Assembly: GCA_013178375.1 (NCBI GenBank)
Contig: JABLXQ010000021.1
Coordinates: forward strand, 62,001 to 126,000
Source: Gammaproteobacteria bacterium
GTDB taxonomy: Bacteria > Pseudomonadota > Gammaproteobacteria > Pseudomonadales > Ketobacteraceae
Direction of reading: 5' to 3'
DNA length: 64,000 nucleotides
In this document: in pieces, positions 36,808 to 47,618 of the stretch
Layout of the letters: each line of letters begins with the position of its first letter
How positions within the stretch are numbered: the stretch's first letter is position 1
Notes under the pieces: generated by a model
Seen by the model: only the letters and a program-made list of their open reading frames with translations
Database searches by the model: none
Told to the model about the DNA's origin: nothing
Translations under genes and position numbers: made by a program

Positions 36808-37099
36808 GGTGGTGCGGGTGGACGCCAGCCGCTTTGCGGTGGAAGGCGACATGCTGTTTGCCGATGCCCTGGACCTGCGGGCCGCCGGAGAAGCCCTGTT
36901 GCCGACCCTGACCAGCCCGGTGACGGTGGATCTGGCGGCGGTGACAGGGGTGGGCAGTGTCGGCGTGTCGGTACTGCTGTGCTGGATGCGGGCGGCGGAC
37001 AAACTGGGCAAGTCCCTGATTTTTGTGAACATGCCTGAACGCATGTACGACGTCAGCCGGGTCAGCGGGCTGGACGAAGTGATCACCTATTCCCACTGA
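36800..37099 (+). CDS. mlaB: STAS-domain protein MlaB
   Basis: A small STAS-domain protein (99 residues; E. coli MlaB 97) with the typical core VDLAAVTGVGSVGVSVLLCW and a C-terminal half ending in VSGLDEVI. MlaB binds MlaF and is needed for complex assembly. GTG 36800 has GAAGGA 8 bases upstream and overlaps the mlaD stop; ATG 36791 and 36779 are in-frame alternatives. Confidence 0.88.
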   Translation: MSKVVRVDASRFAVEGDMLFADALDLRAAGEALLPTLTSPVTVDLAAVTGVGSVGVSVLLCWMRAADKLGKSLIFVNMPERMYDVSRVSGLDEVITYSH

Positions 37100-37111
37100 T
37101 GCTGCCGGCTG

Positions 37112-37140
37112 TTCAGCTTGGGGCCGCTTTTGATTACAAT
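37112..37140 (+). promoter_or_regulatory. Possible promoter before ibaG-murA
   Basis: TACAAT (37135-37140) lies 17 bases after a weak TTCAGC (37112-37117), in the 110-bp gap between mlaB and ibaG. It could start an ibaG-murA-his transcript. The -35 match is poor. Confidence 0.35.
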
Positions 37141-37209
37141 GGCGGCCCGATTCGGCTTGCCGACATGCTTCATCACGATTTTGCCATACCAGCAACAGGA
37201 TCCCATCTC

Positions 37210-37473
37210 ATGATCAGTGCAGACGACATCAAGCAGCGCATCGAATCCGGTCTGCCGGGCGCGGAAGTGCAAGTGCGGCTGGACGGAAACAAGTGCGTGG
37301 TTGCTGTCGTGTCAGCTGCATTCGAAGGCCAGCGTGCCGTGAAGAAACAGCAGCTGGTTTATGGCTGCCTGAACGACATCATCGCCAGTGGCGAGCTGCA
37401 CGCAGTCAGCATGCATACCTATACCCCCGCCGAATGGGCGACCCAGAAGAAGCTGGGCGTACCCGGGTTGTAA
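37210..37473 (+). CDS. ibaG: BolA-family protein IbaG
   Basis: An 87-residue BolA/IbaG (YrbA) protein, with the family segment LVYGCLNDIIASGELHAVSM and the C-terminal TPAEW. BolA-type proteins bind monothiol glutaredoxins and [2Fe-2S] clusters; IbaG in E. coli is linked to acid stress. ATG 37210 has AGGAT about 8 bases upstream; the frame extends to 37099 without homology. Location between mlaB and murA is conserved. Confidence 0.93.
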   Translation: MISADDIKQRIESGLPGAEVQVRLDGNKCVVAVVSAAFEGQRAVKKQQLVYGCLNDIIASGELHAVSMHTYTPAEWATQKKLGVPGL

Positions 37474-38754
<1,281 letters not shown>

Positions 38755-38767
38755 ACAGGAATACGCC

Positions 38768-39409
38768 ATGACTGCAAAACTGCGCATTGCCCTGTCCAAG
38801 GGCCGCATTCTCGACGAAACCCTGCCGTTGCTGAAAACGGCGGGGATCGAGTTGCTGGAAGAACCATCGAAAAGCCGCAAGCTGATTTTTCCCACCACTG
38901 ATTCCAACGTGGAGATCATCATCATCCGCGCGACCGATGTGCCCACGTTCGTTGAACATGGCGCAGCGGATATCGGTGTTGCCGGCAAGGATGTGCTGAT
39001 GGAGCACGGCGCGCGCGGCGTGTATGAACCACTGGACCTGAAAATCTCGCGCTGCAAGTTGATGGTGGCAGGAAAAGTGGCGCCGGGCCCGGTGAATGGC
39101 CGTTTGCGCGTGGCCACCAAGTTCGTCAACATCACCAAACGCTACTACGCCGAAAAGGGCGAGCAGGTGGAAGTGATCAAGCTGTATGGTTCGATGGAAC
39201 TGGCACCGTTGGTGGGTCTGGCGGACAAGATTGTGGATATCGTCGATACTGGCAACACGCTGCGGGCCAATGGGTTGGAGCCGACGGAACTGATCGCGGA
39301 AATCAGTGCGCGCCTGATTGTGAACAAGGCGTCGATGAAAACCAAACACGCGACCATTCAGAAGCTGATTGATCAGCTGGGTGTGGCGGTGGAGAACGCG
39401 AATCGGTGA
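38768..39409 (+). CDS. hisG: ATP phosphoribosyltransferase catalytic subunit, short form
   Basis: A 213-residue HisG starting [22 protein letters not shown]. Being short it lacks the C-terminal regulatory domain, so it should need HisZ, which is not in the window. It catalyses the first step of histidine synthesis. Motifs include the PRPP loop [18 protein letters not shown] 38768 fits; the frame extends upstream into murA. Confidence 0.97.
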   Translation: MTAKLRIALSKGRILDETLPLLKTAGIELLEEPSKSRKLIFPTTDSNVEIIIIRATDVPTFVEHGAADIGVAGKDVLMEHGARGVYEPLDLKISRCKLMVAGKVAPGPVNGRLRVATKFVNITKRYYAEKGEQVEVIKLYGSMELAPLVGLADKIVDIVDTGNTLRANGLEPTELIAEISARLIVNKASMKTKHATIQKLIDQLGVAVENANR

Positions 39410-39419
39410 TGCTCCCGTA

Positions 39420-39539
39420 AGTTTGCGCTGCTTGCCTTGCAAGACACGGGCTGGGCGCCCCCCAGTTAATACATCCCTGTACGCTCGTCAGCGGCCGTCC
39501 ATGGCCGCTGACGGTCTTGCAAGGCAAGCAGCGCAAACT
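39420..39539. repeat. 120-bp palindromic repeat element between hisG and hisD
   Basis: Perfect 26-bp inverted arms (39420-39445 and 39514-39539) flank a 68-bp core that itself contains an 11-bp perfect stem (39486-39496 with 39503-39513, 6-base loop) and a short CTGGG/CCCAG stem (451-455 with 461-465 of the 39000s). The core carries the string TACATCCCTGTACGCTC. This architecture is that of a dispersed palindromic repeat or MITE-like element. No similar copy is seen elsewhere in the window. It could also form an intercistronic hairpin reducing hisD expression. Confidence 0.85.
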
Positions 39540-39585
39540 CTCGATTTACCGTGTTTTTCTGATTCTGATGTAAGTGAGGAACTGC

Positions 39586-40890
39586 ATGAACTTCGACATC
39601 ACAGAACTGGATGCCAATCAAAGCGATTTCGCGCAGCGCCTTGACGCGCTGCTGGCCTGGGAAAGTGTGTCGGATCATCGGGTGCTGCAGGCCGTTACCG
39701 ACATCGTCAACGATGTGCGCAAGCGGGGTGACGCCGCGCTGCTGGAATTTACGCAGAAATTCGATCGTGTCAATGCGCAGTCCGCCGCCGAGCTGGTGGT
39801 GCCGCAGTCCCGTCTGCAACAGGCACTGGAAAAAATTCCAGCCGATCAGCGCCAGGCGCTGGAAACCGCCGCGCAACGCGTGCGGGTTTATCACCAGCAC
39901 CAGAAGCAGGAATCCTGGCAGTTCACCGAGGCCGATGGCACTGTGCTGGGCCAGAAAATAACGCCGCTGGACCGTGTTGGTATTTATGTGCCCGGCGGCA
40001 AGGCGTCGTATCCTTCGTCCGTGTTGATGAATGCGATTCCGGCGAAAGTGGCGGGTGTGAAAGAAGTCATCATGGTGGTGCCCACGCCCGGTGGCGAAGT
40101 GAATGAAATGGTGTTTGCAGCAGCAGCGATTGCCGGTGTGGACAAGCTGATCACCGTCGGTGGTGCCCAGGCTGTGGCAGCGCTGGCTTATGGTACGGCT
40201 ATTGTTCCCCGTGTCGATAAAATTGTGGGCCCCGGCAATATTTATGTGGCGACTGCCAAGCGCATGGTGTTTGGTCAAGTCGGCATTGACATGATTGCCG
40301 GGCCGTCGGAAATTCTTGTCGTCTGCGACGGTAAAACCGATCCCGATTGGATTGCGCTGGATCTGTTCTCGCAAGCGGAACACGACGAAGATGCGCAGTC
40401 GATTCTGATTTCCCCCGACCGTGACTTCCTGCAAAAAGTAAAAACAGCGATGGCCAGATTGCTGCCGACACTGGAGCGGGAAAGCATTGCTCGCGTGTCG
40501 CTGAAAAATCGTGGCGCGTTGATTCTGGTGAAGGATCTGGAACAGGCGGCCGAGCTGGTGAACCGCATCGCGCCGGAGCATCTGGAGCTGTCGGTAGAAA
40601 ATCCCGTCGCGCTGGCGGAGAAAGTCCGTCACGCCGGTGCCATTTTCATGGGCCGCCACACGGCCGAGGCCATCGGTGATTATTGCGCGGGCCCCAATCA
40701 CGTGCTGCCCACGTCCAGTACCGCGCGCTATTCCTCTCCGCTGGGCGTGTACGATTTCCAGAAGCGCAGTTCTATCATCCATTGCTCGCCGCAGGGCGCC
40801 AGTACACTGGGCAAGGTGGCGTCGGTGCTGGCGCGGGGTGAAAGCCTGACGGCCCACGCGCGGTCGGCGGAATACAGGGTCAAGGATTAA
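39586..40890 (+). CDS. hisD: Histidinol dehydrogenase
   Basis: A 434-residue enzyme, the E. coli length. It has the NAD-binding segment [22 protein letters not shown] (quoted here in part as [14 protein letters not shown]), [11 protein letters not shown] with Zn/active-site residues, and the IAPEHLEL motif. It performs the last two oxidations of histidine synthesis. ATG 39586 is chosen because GAGGA lies just upstream; GTG 39574 is in frame. It is separated from hisG by the palindromic element. Confidence 0.97.
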   Translation: MNFDITELDANQSDFAQRLDALLAWESVSDHRVLQAVTDIVNDVRKRGDAALLEFTQKFDRVNAQSAAELVVPQSRLQQALEKIPADQRQALETAAQRVRVYHQHQKQESWQFTEADGTVLGQKITPLDRVGIYVPGGKASYPSSVLMNAIPAKVAGVKEVIMVVPTPGGEVNEMVFAAAAIAGVDKLITVGGAQAVAALAYGTAIVPRVDKIVGPGNIYVATAKRMVFGQVGIDMIAGPSEILVVCDGKTDPDWIALDLFSQAEHDEDAQSILISPDRDFLQKVKTAMARLLPTLERESIARVSLKNRGALILVKDLEQAAELVNRIAPEHLELSVENPVALAEKVRHAGAIFMGRHTAEAIGDYCAGPNHVLPTSSTARYSSPLGVYDFQKRSSIIHCSPQGASTLGKVASVLARGESLTAHARSAEYRVKD

Positions 40891-40979
40891 GCCGGATCAA
40901 GGATTGGAAAAGGGAGGCCGGCACTATCTGTGGCGGCGCCGGTTTAATACCGGTGATGGGACAAAAGGGAAAGATAGCT

Positions 40980-41180
40980 TCAGGCGGTGATGTTGATTAC
41001 CTGACCGGCCACGCCGCCGCTGGAGGACAGGGTCGGCAGCGGCGCAATGGCTTCCAGCAGTTGCAGCGCACCTTGCGCCTGCAGATCGATGGCTTTCTTG
41101 AGCACGGCGATTTCCTTGGTTTGCTGGAATTCCACACTGGACATGCGGGTTGCCAGGCTTGCAATACTGGGTGTGTCCAT
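40980..41180 (-). CDS. YjfB-family putative motility protein
   Basis: A 66-residue protein, MDTPSIASLATRMSSVEFQQ onward, with the IAVLKKAIDLQAQGALQLLE helix typical of YjfB-like motility proteins (PF14070). A clear GAGG site precedes ATG 41180. It is divergent from the GAF-EAL gene, with about 155 bp between them. No flagellar genes are nearby; the function of the family is not well defined. Confidence 0.7.
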   Translation of the reverse strand: MDTPSIASLATRMSSVEFQQTKEIAVLKKAIDLQAQGALQLLEAIAPLPTLSSSGGVAGQVINITA

Positions 41181-41271
41181 GATGACCTCTCGAACGGCGG
41201 ACGACAGCGTATGGAGGTTATCGGCCGGAATCCTTATTACTTGAGCATTATTTTTCCCTATCCCAGTCGAT

Positions 41272-41300
41272 CTTTCCCACCTAGTACGCTTGGCTATAAT
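41272..41300 (+). promoter_or_regulatory. Predicted promoter of the GAF-EAL gene
   Basis: A perfect TATAAT (41295-41300) lies 35 bases before the ATG at 41336. The -35 position 17 bases upstream (CTTTCC, 41272-41277) is poor, so an activator may be needed. Confidence 0.5.
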
Positions 41301-41335
41301 CTGTGTTTCCAGGATGAACGATTAGGTAAGGGAAT

Positions 41336-42580
41336 ATGGATATGGACACTATTCAACGTGCCAGCCAAGTCGATCAATTTGCAGACGTTTTGTTCGGTCA
41401 ACTGTCCGGCGGTGAGGATGCATTCTCAGACACCATGAGCTGTCTGGTGCAGTCAGTGCGCAAGCGGCTGAATATGGAAGTGGCCTTCGTGTCGGAGTTC
41501 ACCTCCGGCCGGCGGGTGTTCCGCTTCGTGGATTCGCAGGAGGGGGTGGAGATCATCAGGGTCGGGCAGGGCGATCCCCTGGACGAAAGCTATTGCCAGC
41601 GGGTGGTGGACGGGCGTCTGCCGGAGCTGATCACCAACGCGCAATTGCTGCCGGCGGCCTGCGCGCTGCCGGTGACCCAGGCCCTGCCGGTGGGTGCCCA
41701 TGTCAGCGTGCCGATCCGGTTGACCGGGGGCGGTGTGTTCGGCACCTTCTGCACCTTCAGCCGCTACGGTGACGACAGTCTCGACGAGCGGGATCTGGCC
41801 ATGGTGCGGGTATTTGCCGATCTGGCCGGTGCCCTGATCAGCAAGCACCTGGATGCGCTCGACAGCGTGCACCTGATGCGGTCTCGGATCATCGAGCTGA
41901 TGGCGAAGGATCAGCTGATGCTGGTGGGGCAACCCATCGTTGACCTGCAGAGCGGGTCCACCGTGGGATATGAGTTGCTGTCGCGGGTGGAAGGTGCCAA
42001 CCGGATGCGCCCGGACGTGCTGTTCGAGGACGCGGCGCGGGTGGGCATGTCGCAGGCCCTGGGCCTCAGAACCATCGAAAAGGCTTGCCAGATTATGTCC
42101 CGCTTCACCAACGGCACTTTCGTAGCGCTCAATCTCACCCCGGAATTCATTCTGCAGAGCGACCTGTCCGGGCTGTTCGGCACGGGGTCGCTGGAAAACC
42201 TGGTGCTGGAAATTACCGAACACGCCATCATCAAGGATTATTCCGCGCTGCGGGACAAGCTGGCGCCACTGCGGGAGCGGGGTGCCCGGGTTGCCATTGA
42301 CGATGCCGGCGCGGGCTATGCCAGCCTGCGCCACATCCTGCAGCTGATGCCCGATATCATCAAGCTGGACATCAGCCTGATCCAGGATATCGACAAGGAT
42401 GAGGAGCGCCAGGCCCTGGCCACTGCGCTGATTGCGTTCTCCCGTTGCCGCCGTTATCACCTGATTGCCGAGGGCATTGAAAATGCGCAGGAGCTGGCGA
42501 CATTGCAGTCCCTGGGCACCGAGTGGGGGCAGGGTTATTTTTTTGCCAGGCCTCAGCCGATGCAGTCGCTCTGGAATTGA
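41336..42580 (+). CDS. GAF-EAL cyclic-di-GMP phosphodiesterase
   Basis: A 414-residue cytoplasmic protein: a GAF-like sensor (about 25-165) and an EAL domain (about 190-414). The catalytic signature is ELL rather than EAL (GYELLSRVEG), which keeps the metal-binding Glu. Other EAL residues are present: LNLTPEF, EITEH, DDAGAGYASL, KLD, AEGIEN and GQGYFFARP. It probably hydrolyses c-di-GMP in response to a ligand bound by the GAF part. ATG 41336 has AAGGGA upstream; ATG 41342 is the alternative. Confidence 0.9.
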   Translation: MDMDTIQRASQVDQFADVLFGQLSGGEDAFSDTMSCLVQSVRKRLNMEVAFVSEFTSGRRVFRFVDSQEGVEIIRVGQGDPLDESYCQRVVDGRLPELITNAQLLPAACALPVTQALPVGAHVSVPIRLTGGGVFGTFCTFSRYGDDSLDERDLAMVRVFADLAGALISKHLDALDSVHLMRSRIIELMAKDQLMLVGQPIVDLQSGSTVGYELLSRVEGANRMRPDVLFEDAARVGMSQALGLRTIEKACQIMSRFTNGTFVALNLTPEFILQSDLSGLFGTGSLENLVLEITEHAIIKDYSALRDKLAPLRERGARVAIDDAGAGYASLRHILQLMPDIIKLDISLIQDIDKDEERQALATALIAFSRCRRYHLIAEGIENAQELATLQSLGTEWGQGYFFARPQPMQSLWN

Positions 42581-42636
42581 TGACATCGCTCGTTTCCTGT
42601 GGTGGACGCCGCTGAAGGCGCCCGCTTTTTGGCATA

Positions 42637-42661
42637 AGCCCCGGTGTTGTTGACCGGGGTT
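42637..42661 (+). terminator. Possible weak terminator after the GAF-EAL gene
   Basis: CCCCGGT (42639-42645) pairs with ACCGGGG (42653-42659) around a 7-base loop, 56 bp past the stop. Only a few T follow, so termination would be inefficient. Confidence 0.4.
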
Positions 42662-42719
42662 CTGCGGTACGCTACTCAGCCGCCGTACCCCATCGCCAAA
42701 CCAAACAGGAGACACCCGC

Positions 42720-44789
42720 GTGAAACTCGCCTGGCTGCGCATTCCCCTCTGGATTCTCATCGGCCTGACGGCCATCGGCGGCCTGACCACGCTGGCCCTG
42801 CATCGGGGCGAGACCATCAACGCGCTCTGGCTGGTAGTGACCGCCGTGTCGGTGTATGCCATCGGCTACCGCTATTACAGCCTGTTTATTGCGAATCGGG
42901 TGCTGCAGATCAACGACCGTCGTGCCACGCCGGCTCACGTCGTCAACGACGGCAAGGATTTTGTGCCCACCCACAAAGCCGTGCTGTTTGGCCATCACTT
43001 TGCCGCGATCGCTGGCGCTGGCCCCCTCATCGGTCCGGTACTGGCGGCGCAGATGGGCTATCTGCCGGGCACCCTATGGCTGATCGTGGGTGTGCTGTTT
43101 GCCGGCGCGGTGCAGGACATGGTGGTGCTGTTTGCCTCCGTTCGCCGCAATGGCAAGTCCCTGGGCGACATGATCCGCGAGGAAATCGGCACCTTTGCCG
43201 GCAAGCTGGCGATGGTGGGGATTCTGGCGATCATGATCATCCTGCTGGCGGTGCTGGCGCTGGTGGTGGTGAAGGCGCTGATCGGCAGCCCCTGGGGCGT
43301 GTCCACCCTGCTGGCGACGGTGCCGATCGCGCTGTTCATGGGCGTGTATCTGCGTTACCTGCGGCCGGGACGGGTGGGGGAAGTATCGGCAATCGGCCTG
43401 GTGCTGTTGATCGGCGCGCTGTATCTGGGGCAGTGGGTGGCGAGTCATCCTGATCTGGCACCCCTGTTCTCGCTGGATGGAACCACCCTGGCCTGGGGCT
43501 TGATCATCTACGGATTCATCGCCTCGGTGCTGCCGGTATGGCTGCTGCTGGCGCCGCGGGATTACCTGAGTACCTTCCTGAAAATCGGCACCATCGTTGG
43601 CCTGGCCATCGGCATTCTGGTGACCATGCCGGACCTGCAGATGCCGGCCCTGACAACATTTATCGACGGTACCGGCCCGGTCTTCGCCGGCAGCCTGTTC
43701 CCGTTCCTGTTCATTACCATCGCCTGTGGCACGGTGTCCGGCTTCCACGCGCTGGTGTCCTCCGGTACCACGCCCAAGCTGATCGAACGTGAGTCCCACA
43801 TCCGTCCCATTGGTTACGGGGCCATGCTGATGGAATCCTTCGTCGCCGTGATGGCGATGGTCGCGGCCTGCGTGCTGACCCCCGGTGTGTACTTCGCCCT
43901 TAACAGCCCGGCGGCGCTGATCGGCACCACGCCGGAACAGGCGGCCCAGGTGATCAGCAGCTGGGGCTTTGTGGTGACGCCGGAAATGCTGACACTCACC
44001 GCCGAGCAGATTGGCGAGACCACCATTTTGTCCCGCGCTGGCGGTGCGCCCACGCTGGCGGTGGGCATGGCGCAGATCTTCAGCAGCGTGTTCGGCGGTC
44101 CGGGCATGATGGCGTTCTGGTATCACTTTGCGATCCTGTTCGAAGCCCTGTTCATCCTCACCACGCTGGATGCGGGAACCCGTGTCGGCCGGTTCATGAT
44201 CCAGGACATGCTGGCGCCGGCCTTTCCCGCGCTGGGCCACACCCATTCCTGGACCGCCAACCTGCTGGCCACCTTCCTCTGCGTGGCGGGCTGGGGCTTC
44301 TTCCTCTACCAGGGGGTGATCGATCCGCTGGGTGGCATCAACACCCTGTGGCCGCTGTTCGGCATTGCCAACCAGATGCTGGCGGTGATGGCGCTGCTGT
44401 TCGTGACGGTGATGCTGGTGAAAATGCAGCGGGGCTGGCTGGTGCTGGTGACGGCGGTGCCGGCAGTGTGGTTGCTGATCGTGACGCTGACCGCCAGCTG
44501 GCACAAGCTGTTCAGCCCGGATGTGCGGATAGGCTTCCTGTCCCACGCCGACAAATTCCGCGCGGCGCTGGACCAGGGCCAGGTGCTGGCACCGGCCAAG
44601 TCGCTGGAGGACATGTCCCGCATCGTGTTCAACGATCAGGTGGACGCGGCCCTGTGCGCGCTGTTCGCGTTCTGCGTGATCAGCATGACGCTGGTGTCGG
44701 TGCGGGCCTGCTGGCGGATCTGGCGCGGCCAACCGTCGCAGCTGAAGGAAGCACCGGCGCAGGAATTCGCACTGGGGGGTGGGGCATGA
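42720..44789 (+). CDS. cstA: Carbon starvation protein CstA (peptide/pyruvate transporter)
   Basis: A 689-residue, very hydrophobic CstA-family transporter (E. coli CstA 701) with many membrane helices, the HHFAAIAGAGPLIGPVLAAQ segment near residue 96 and the GTVSGFHALVSSGTT motif near 340. CstA-type proteins take up peptides or pyruvate under carbon limitation. GTG start 42720 has AGGAG 10 bases upstream. Its stop overlaps the ybdD start. Confidence 0.95.
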   Translation: MKLAWLRIPLWILIGLTAIGGLTTLALHRGETINALWLVVTAVSVYAIGYRYYSLFIANRVLQINDRRATPAHVVNDGKDFVPTHKAVLFGHHFAAIAGAGPLIGPVLAAQMGYLPGTLWLIVGVLFAGAVQDMVVLFASVRRNGKSLGDMIREEIGTFAGKLAMVGILAIMIILLAVLALVVVKALIGSPWGVSTLLATVPIALFMGVYLRYLRPGRVGEVSAIGLVLLIGALYLGQWVASHPDLAPLFSLDGTTLAWGLIIYGFIASVLPVWLLLAPRDYLSTFLKIGTIVGLAIGILVTMPDLQMPALTTFIDGTGPVFAGSLFPFLFITIACGTVSGFHALVSSGTTPKLIERESHIRPIGYGAMLMESFVAVMAMVAACVLTPGVYFALNSPAALIGTTPEQAAQVISSWGFVVTPEMLTLTAEQIGETTILSRAGGAPTLAVGMAQIFSSVFGGPGMMAFWYHFAILFEALFILTTLDAGTRVGRFMIQDMLAPAFPALGHTHSWTANLLATFLCVAGWGFFLYQGVIDPLGGINTLWPLFGIANQMLAVMALLFVTVMLVKMQRGWLVLVTAVPAVWLLIVTLTASWHKLFSPDVRIGFLSHADKFRAALDQGQVLAPAKSLEDMSRIVFNDQVDAALCALFAFCVISMTLVSVRACWRIWRGQPSQLKEAPAQEFALGGGA

Positions 44790-45001
44790 GTTTGAGTTTG
44801 AAACCGGCTGCACAAAAAGCCGGCCTAGCCCAGTGGCGCGAGGCCCTCGACCGCCTGCTGGGCCTGCCCAACTACGAACGCTATCTGGACCACATGCAGG
44901 AGGCGCATCCCGGGTTGCCGGTTTTGTCGCGCCGGGCGTTCTATGATGAGGCCCAGAAATCCCGGTACGAGAGTGGCAGCGACCGGCCACGTTGTTGCTG
45001 A
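44786..45001 (+). CDS. YbdD/YjiX-family small protein (DUF466)
   Basis: A 71-residue protein with the family motif Y-x-x-Y-x-x-H-M-Q-x-x-H-P-G-x-P (YERYLDHMQEAHPGLP) and the C-terminal RCC. YbdD/YjiX proteins are encoded directly behind cstA-type genes and are needed for pyruvate uptake by some. It overlaps the cstA stop by 4 bp (ATGA), so translation is coupled. Confidence 0.92.
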   Translation: MSLSLKPAAQKAGLAQWREALDRLLGLPNYERYLDHMQEAHPGLPVLSRRAFYDEAQKSRYESGSDRPRCC

Positions 45002-45253
45002 TGCTTTTGTCCGGATAAGTTGGCCCGGACCGGCCAAAACCCGGGTCAACCGGCCACGGGCCTATATTGGACATTAACAAAAGTCCGATTATGCTTTGTC
45101 TAGGCTAAATCCGCTAAAAATCAAATACCTTTACTTGTTTTCTTTTTGCCGCGCATGCGGCCATTTCTCTGAGGTCTTCCGCGATGTGCGATCGCAAATT
45201 CCCACCTGCTGTTCCCGTTACGTTCCACCCCGCGCAGAAGGGGCCGAACTGAC

Positions 45254-47599
45254 ATGATGGAAAACAGCCGTTTCGTCAAAACCTGTGAACACCTGGTCTT
45301 CACTTACCGCGCCTGGTATGTGGCGGCCTTCTTCCTGCTGACCATTTTCTTTGGCTACTTTGCCGTTCACCTGAAGATGGACAGCAGCCTGGAAAAAATG
45401 GTGCCCATGCACCACGAGTACATCCAGAACTGGTTCAAGCACAAGGATGATCTCAGTCTTGGCAATGATTTGCGTATTGCGGTGGAAGTCACGGACGGTG
45501 ACATCTTCAACGCCGAGTTTCTGGAAGTGCTGCGTCTGGTAACGGACGAGGCCTTCTATATCGAAGGCGTGGACAAGTCCAAGATCCAGTCCCTGTGGAC
45601 ACCGGATGTGCGCTGGATCGAGGTGACCGAGGAGGGCTTCCGTGGTGGTGAGGTGATTCCGCCGGACTACGACGGATCGGAAGCGTCCCTCAAGGTGGTG
45701 CAGACCAACGTGCTGCGCTCGGGTCAGGTGGGGCGGTTGGTGGGGGACAATTTCAAGTCCGCCATCGTGTATGTACCGCTGCTGTTCCTGGATGCCAGCA
45801 AGGGGCAGAAGCACGATTACCGCAAGCTGTCCCATACGCTGGAAGAAAAGATCCGTGACCGTTTCCAGAATGACAAGGTCAAGATCCACATCGTCGGCTT
45901 CGGTAAAAAAATTGGTGACATGATGGATGGCGCCATCGAGGTGGCCACTTTCTTCGTCATCGCGCTGGTGCTCACCTTCCTGCTGTTGTTGATGGATACC
46001 CGCTGCCTGCGCAGTTCCCTGGTGGTGATCCTTACCTCCATCAGTGCGGTGATCTGGCAGATGGGGATCATCACGCTGCTGGGTTATGGGCTTGATCCTT
46101 ATTCCATGCTGGTGCCGTTCCTGATCTTCGCCATCGCGGTGAGCCACAGCGTGCAGATCGTGCAGAGTTTTGCGGTGGCGCGGGCGGAAGGGCAGGAGAA
46201 TCTGGCGGCGGCGCGCACTGTGTTCCGCTCGCTGTTCGCGGCCGGTGCTGCGGCGCTGCTGTGCGATGCCATCGGTTTCTACTCGCTCTACATCATCGAC
46301 ATTCGCGTGATCAAGGAACTGGCCATCGCGGCCGGCGCCGGTACGCTGGTGGTCACCTTCACCAACCTGATTCTGGTGAAAGTGCTGTTCAGCTACACCG
46401 GTGTCAGCCAGGCGGCCATCAACCAGGTGCTGCGCAAGCGTTCCAAGCCGCAGAAGGCCTGGCTGTTCCTGTCCAAGTTTGCTGATCCGCGTATTGCGGC
46501 GGTGTCGATCCTGATTGCGGCGCTGCTCGGCGGCTGGTCGTTCTACAAGGCGAAGGATCTGAAGACCGGTGACCTGGACCCGGGTGCGCCGGAACTGTGG
46601 CCGGATTCCCGTTACAACCTCGACGATGCGTTCGTTACCTCGAACTATTCCGTCAGCGCCGACGTACTGGTGGTGATGGTGGAAACCCAGCCGGACAAGT
46701 GCACCAGCTATCCGGTGGTGGAAGCCATGGACCGCTTCATGTGGCATATGGAAAACGTGCCCGGCGTGCAGTCGGCGGTATCGATGGTGACGGTGTCCAA
46801 GCGCATGCTGGCCGGCGTCAACGAGGGCAACCTGAAGTGGCAGCAGCTCACGAAAGTGGAGGAAATCCTCAACAACTCGATGCCGTCGGACATGGTGTCC
46901 AGCCTGATGAACGTCAGCTGCAGCCTGGCGCCGGTGATCGTGTTCCTGCAGGATCACAAAGCGGAGACGCTGAAAGCTGTCACCAAGGCAGCGAAGGAAT
47001 TTGCGGAGGAGAACGACAATCCCGAGGTTGCGCGTTTCGTGCTGGCATCGGGTAATGCGGGCGTCGAGGCCGCCACCAACCAGACGGTGGAGCGCGCTGC
47101 CACTACCATGCTGTGGCTGGTGTACGGCATCGTGATCATCATGTGCTGGCTGACATTCCGCTTCTCCATCATCGCCGTAATCTGCGTGATCACGCCGCTG
47201 GTATTGACATCGCTGCTGTGTGAGGCGCTGATGGCGGTCTTCGGCATGGGCCTGAAAGTGGGTACGCTGCCGGTGATCGCGCTGGGTGTGGGTATCGGTG
47301 TGGATTACGGTATCTACATCTACTCGAAGATGATGGAGTTCATGGCCAAGGGCCAGGATCTGCGCGAAGCCTATTTCAACACGTTGTGTGTGACGGGCAA
47401 GGCCATTACCTTCACGGCGGTGTCGCTGGCACTGTGCGTGGGCACCTGGGCGTTCTCCGATATCAAGTTCCAGGCCGACATGGGCATCCTGCTTACCTTC
47501 ATGTTTGTGTGGAACATGGTGGGTGCGATGTGGTTGCTGCCGGCAATGGCGGACTTCCTGCTCAAGTTCCAGAAGAAGAAGGCTGTCGCCAAGGCATAA
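45254..47599 (+). CDS. RND/MMPL-family exporter
   Basis: A 781-residue membrane protein with the RND/MMPL two-repeat layout: one N-terminal helix (about 17-37), a periplasmic loop (about 40-215), a helix cluster (about 220-400), a second lone helix (about 415-432), a loop (about 435-615) and a second cluster (about 620-770). The sterol-sensing-domain-like cluster contains FLIFAIAVSHSVQIVQSF and GVGIGVDYGIYIYSK. No membrane-fusion or outer-membrane partner is nearby, so it is probably of the lipid/hopanoid or siderophore-exporter type rather than AcrB-like. Substrate unknown. The 250-bp upstream gap has a weak TTGGAC-17-TATGCT promoter (45067-45095). Confidence 0.85.
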   Translation: MMENSRFVKTCEHLVFTYRAWYVAAFFLLTIFFGYFAVHLKMDSSLEKMVPMHHEYIQNWFKHKDDLSLGNDLRIAVEVTDGDIFNAEFLEVLRLVTDEAFYIEGVDKSKIQSLWTPDVRWIEVTEEGFRGGEVIPPDYDGSEASLKVVQTNVLRSGQVGRLVGDNFKSAIVYVPLLFLDASKGQKHDYRKLSHTLEEKIRDRFQNDKVKIHIVGFGKKIGDMMDGAIEVATFFVIALVLTFLLLLMDTRCLRSSLVVILTSISAVIWQMGIITLLGYGLDPYSMLVPFLIFAIAVSHSVQIVQSFAVARAEGQENLAAARTVFRSLFAAGAAALLCDAIGFYSLYIIDIRVIKELAIAAGAGTLVVTFTNLILVKVLFSYTGVSQAAINQVLRKRSKPQKAWLFLSKFADPRIAAVSILIAALLGGWSFYKAKDLKTGDLDPGAPELWPDSRYNLDDAFVTSNYSVSADVLVVMVETQPDKCTSYPVVEAMDRFMWHMENVPGVQSAVSMVTVSKRMLAGVNEGNLKWQQLTKVEEILNNSMPSDMVSSLMNVSCSLAPVIVFLQDHKAETLKAVTKAAKEFAEENDNPEVARFVLASGNAGVEAATNQTVERAATTMLWLVYGIVIIMCWLTFRFSIIAVICVITPLVLTSLLCEALMAVFGMGLKVGTLPVIALGVGIGVDYGIYIYSKMMEFMAKGQDLREAYFNTLCVTGKAITFTAVSLALCVGTWAFSDIKFQADMGILLTFMFVWNMVGAMWLLPAMADFLLKFQKKKAVAKA

Positions 47600-47618
47600 T
47601 GAAGGCGGGATCAGAATG

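Noticed and set aside
43074-45080. 668-codon minus-strand open frame
   Set aside because: It is antisense to cstA and ybdD, which have clear family motifs; the translation is His/Gln/Arg-rich as expected of a reverse-frame shadow in GC-rich DNA.
45218-46957. 579-codon minus-strand open frame
   Set aside because: Antisense to the RND exporter gene; His/Arg/Gln-rich shadow.
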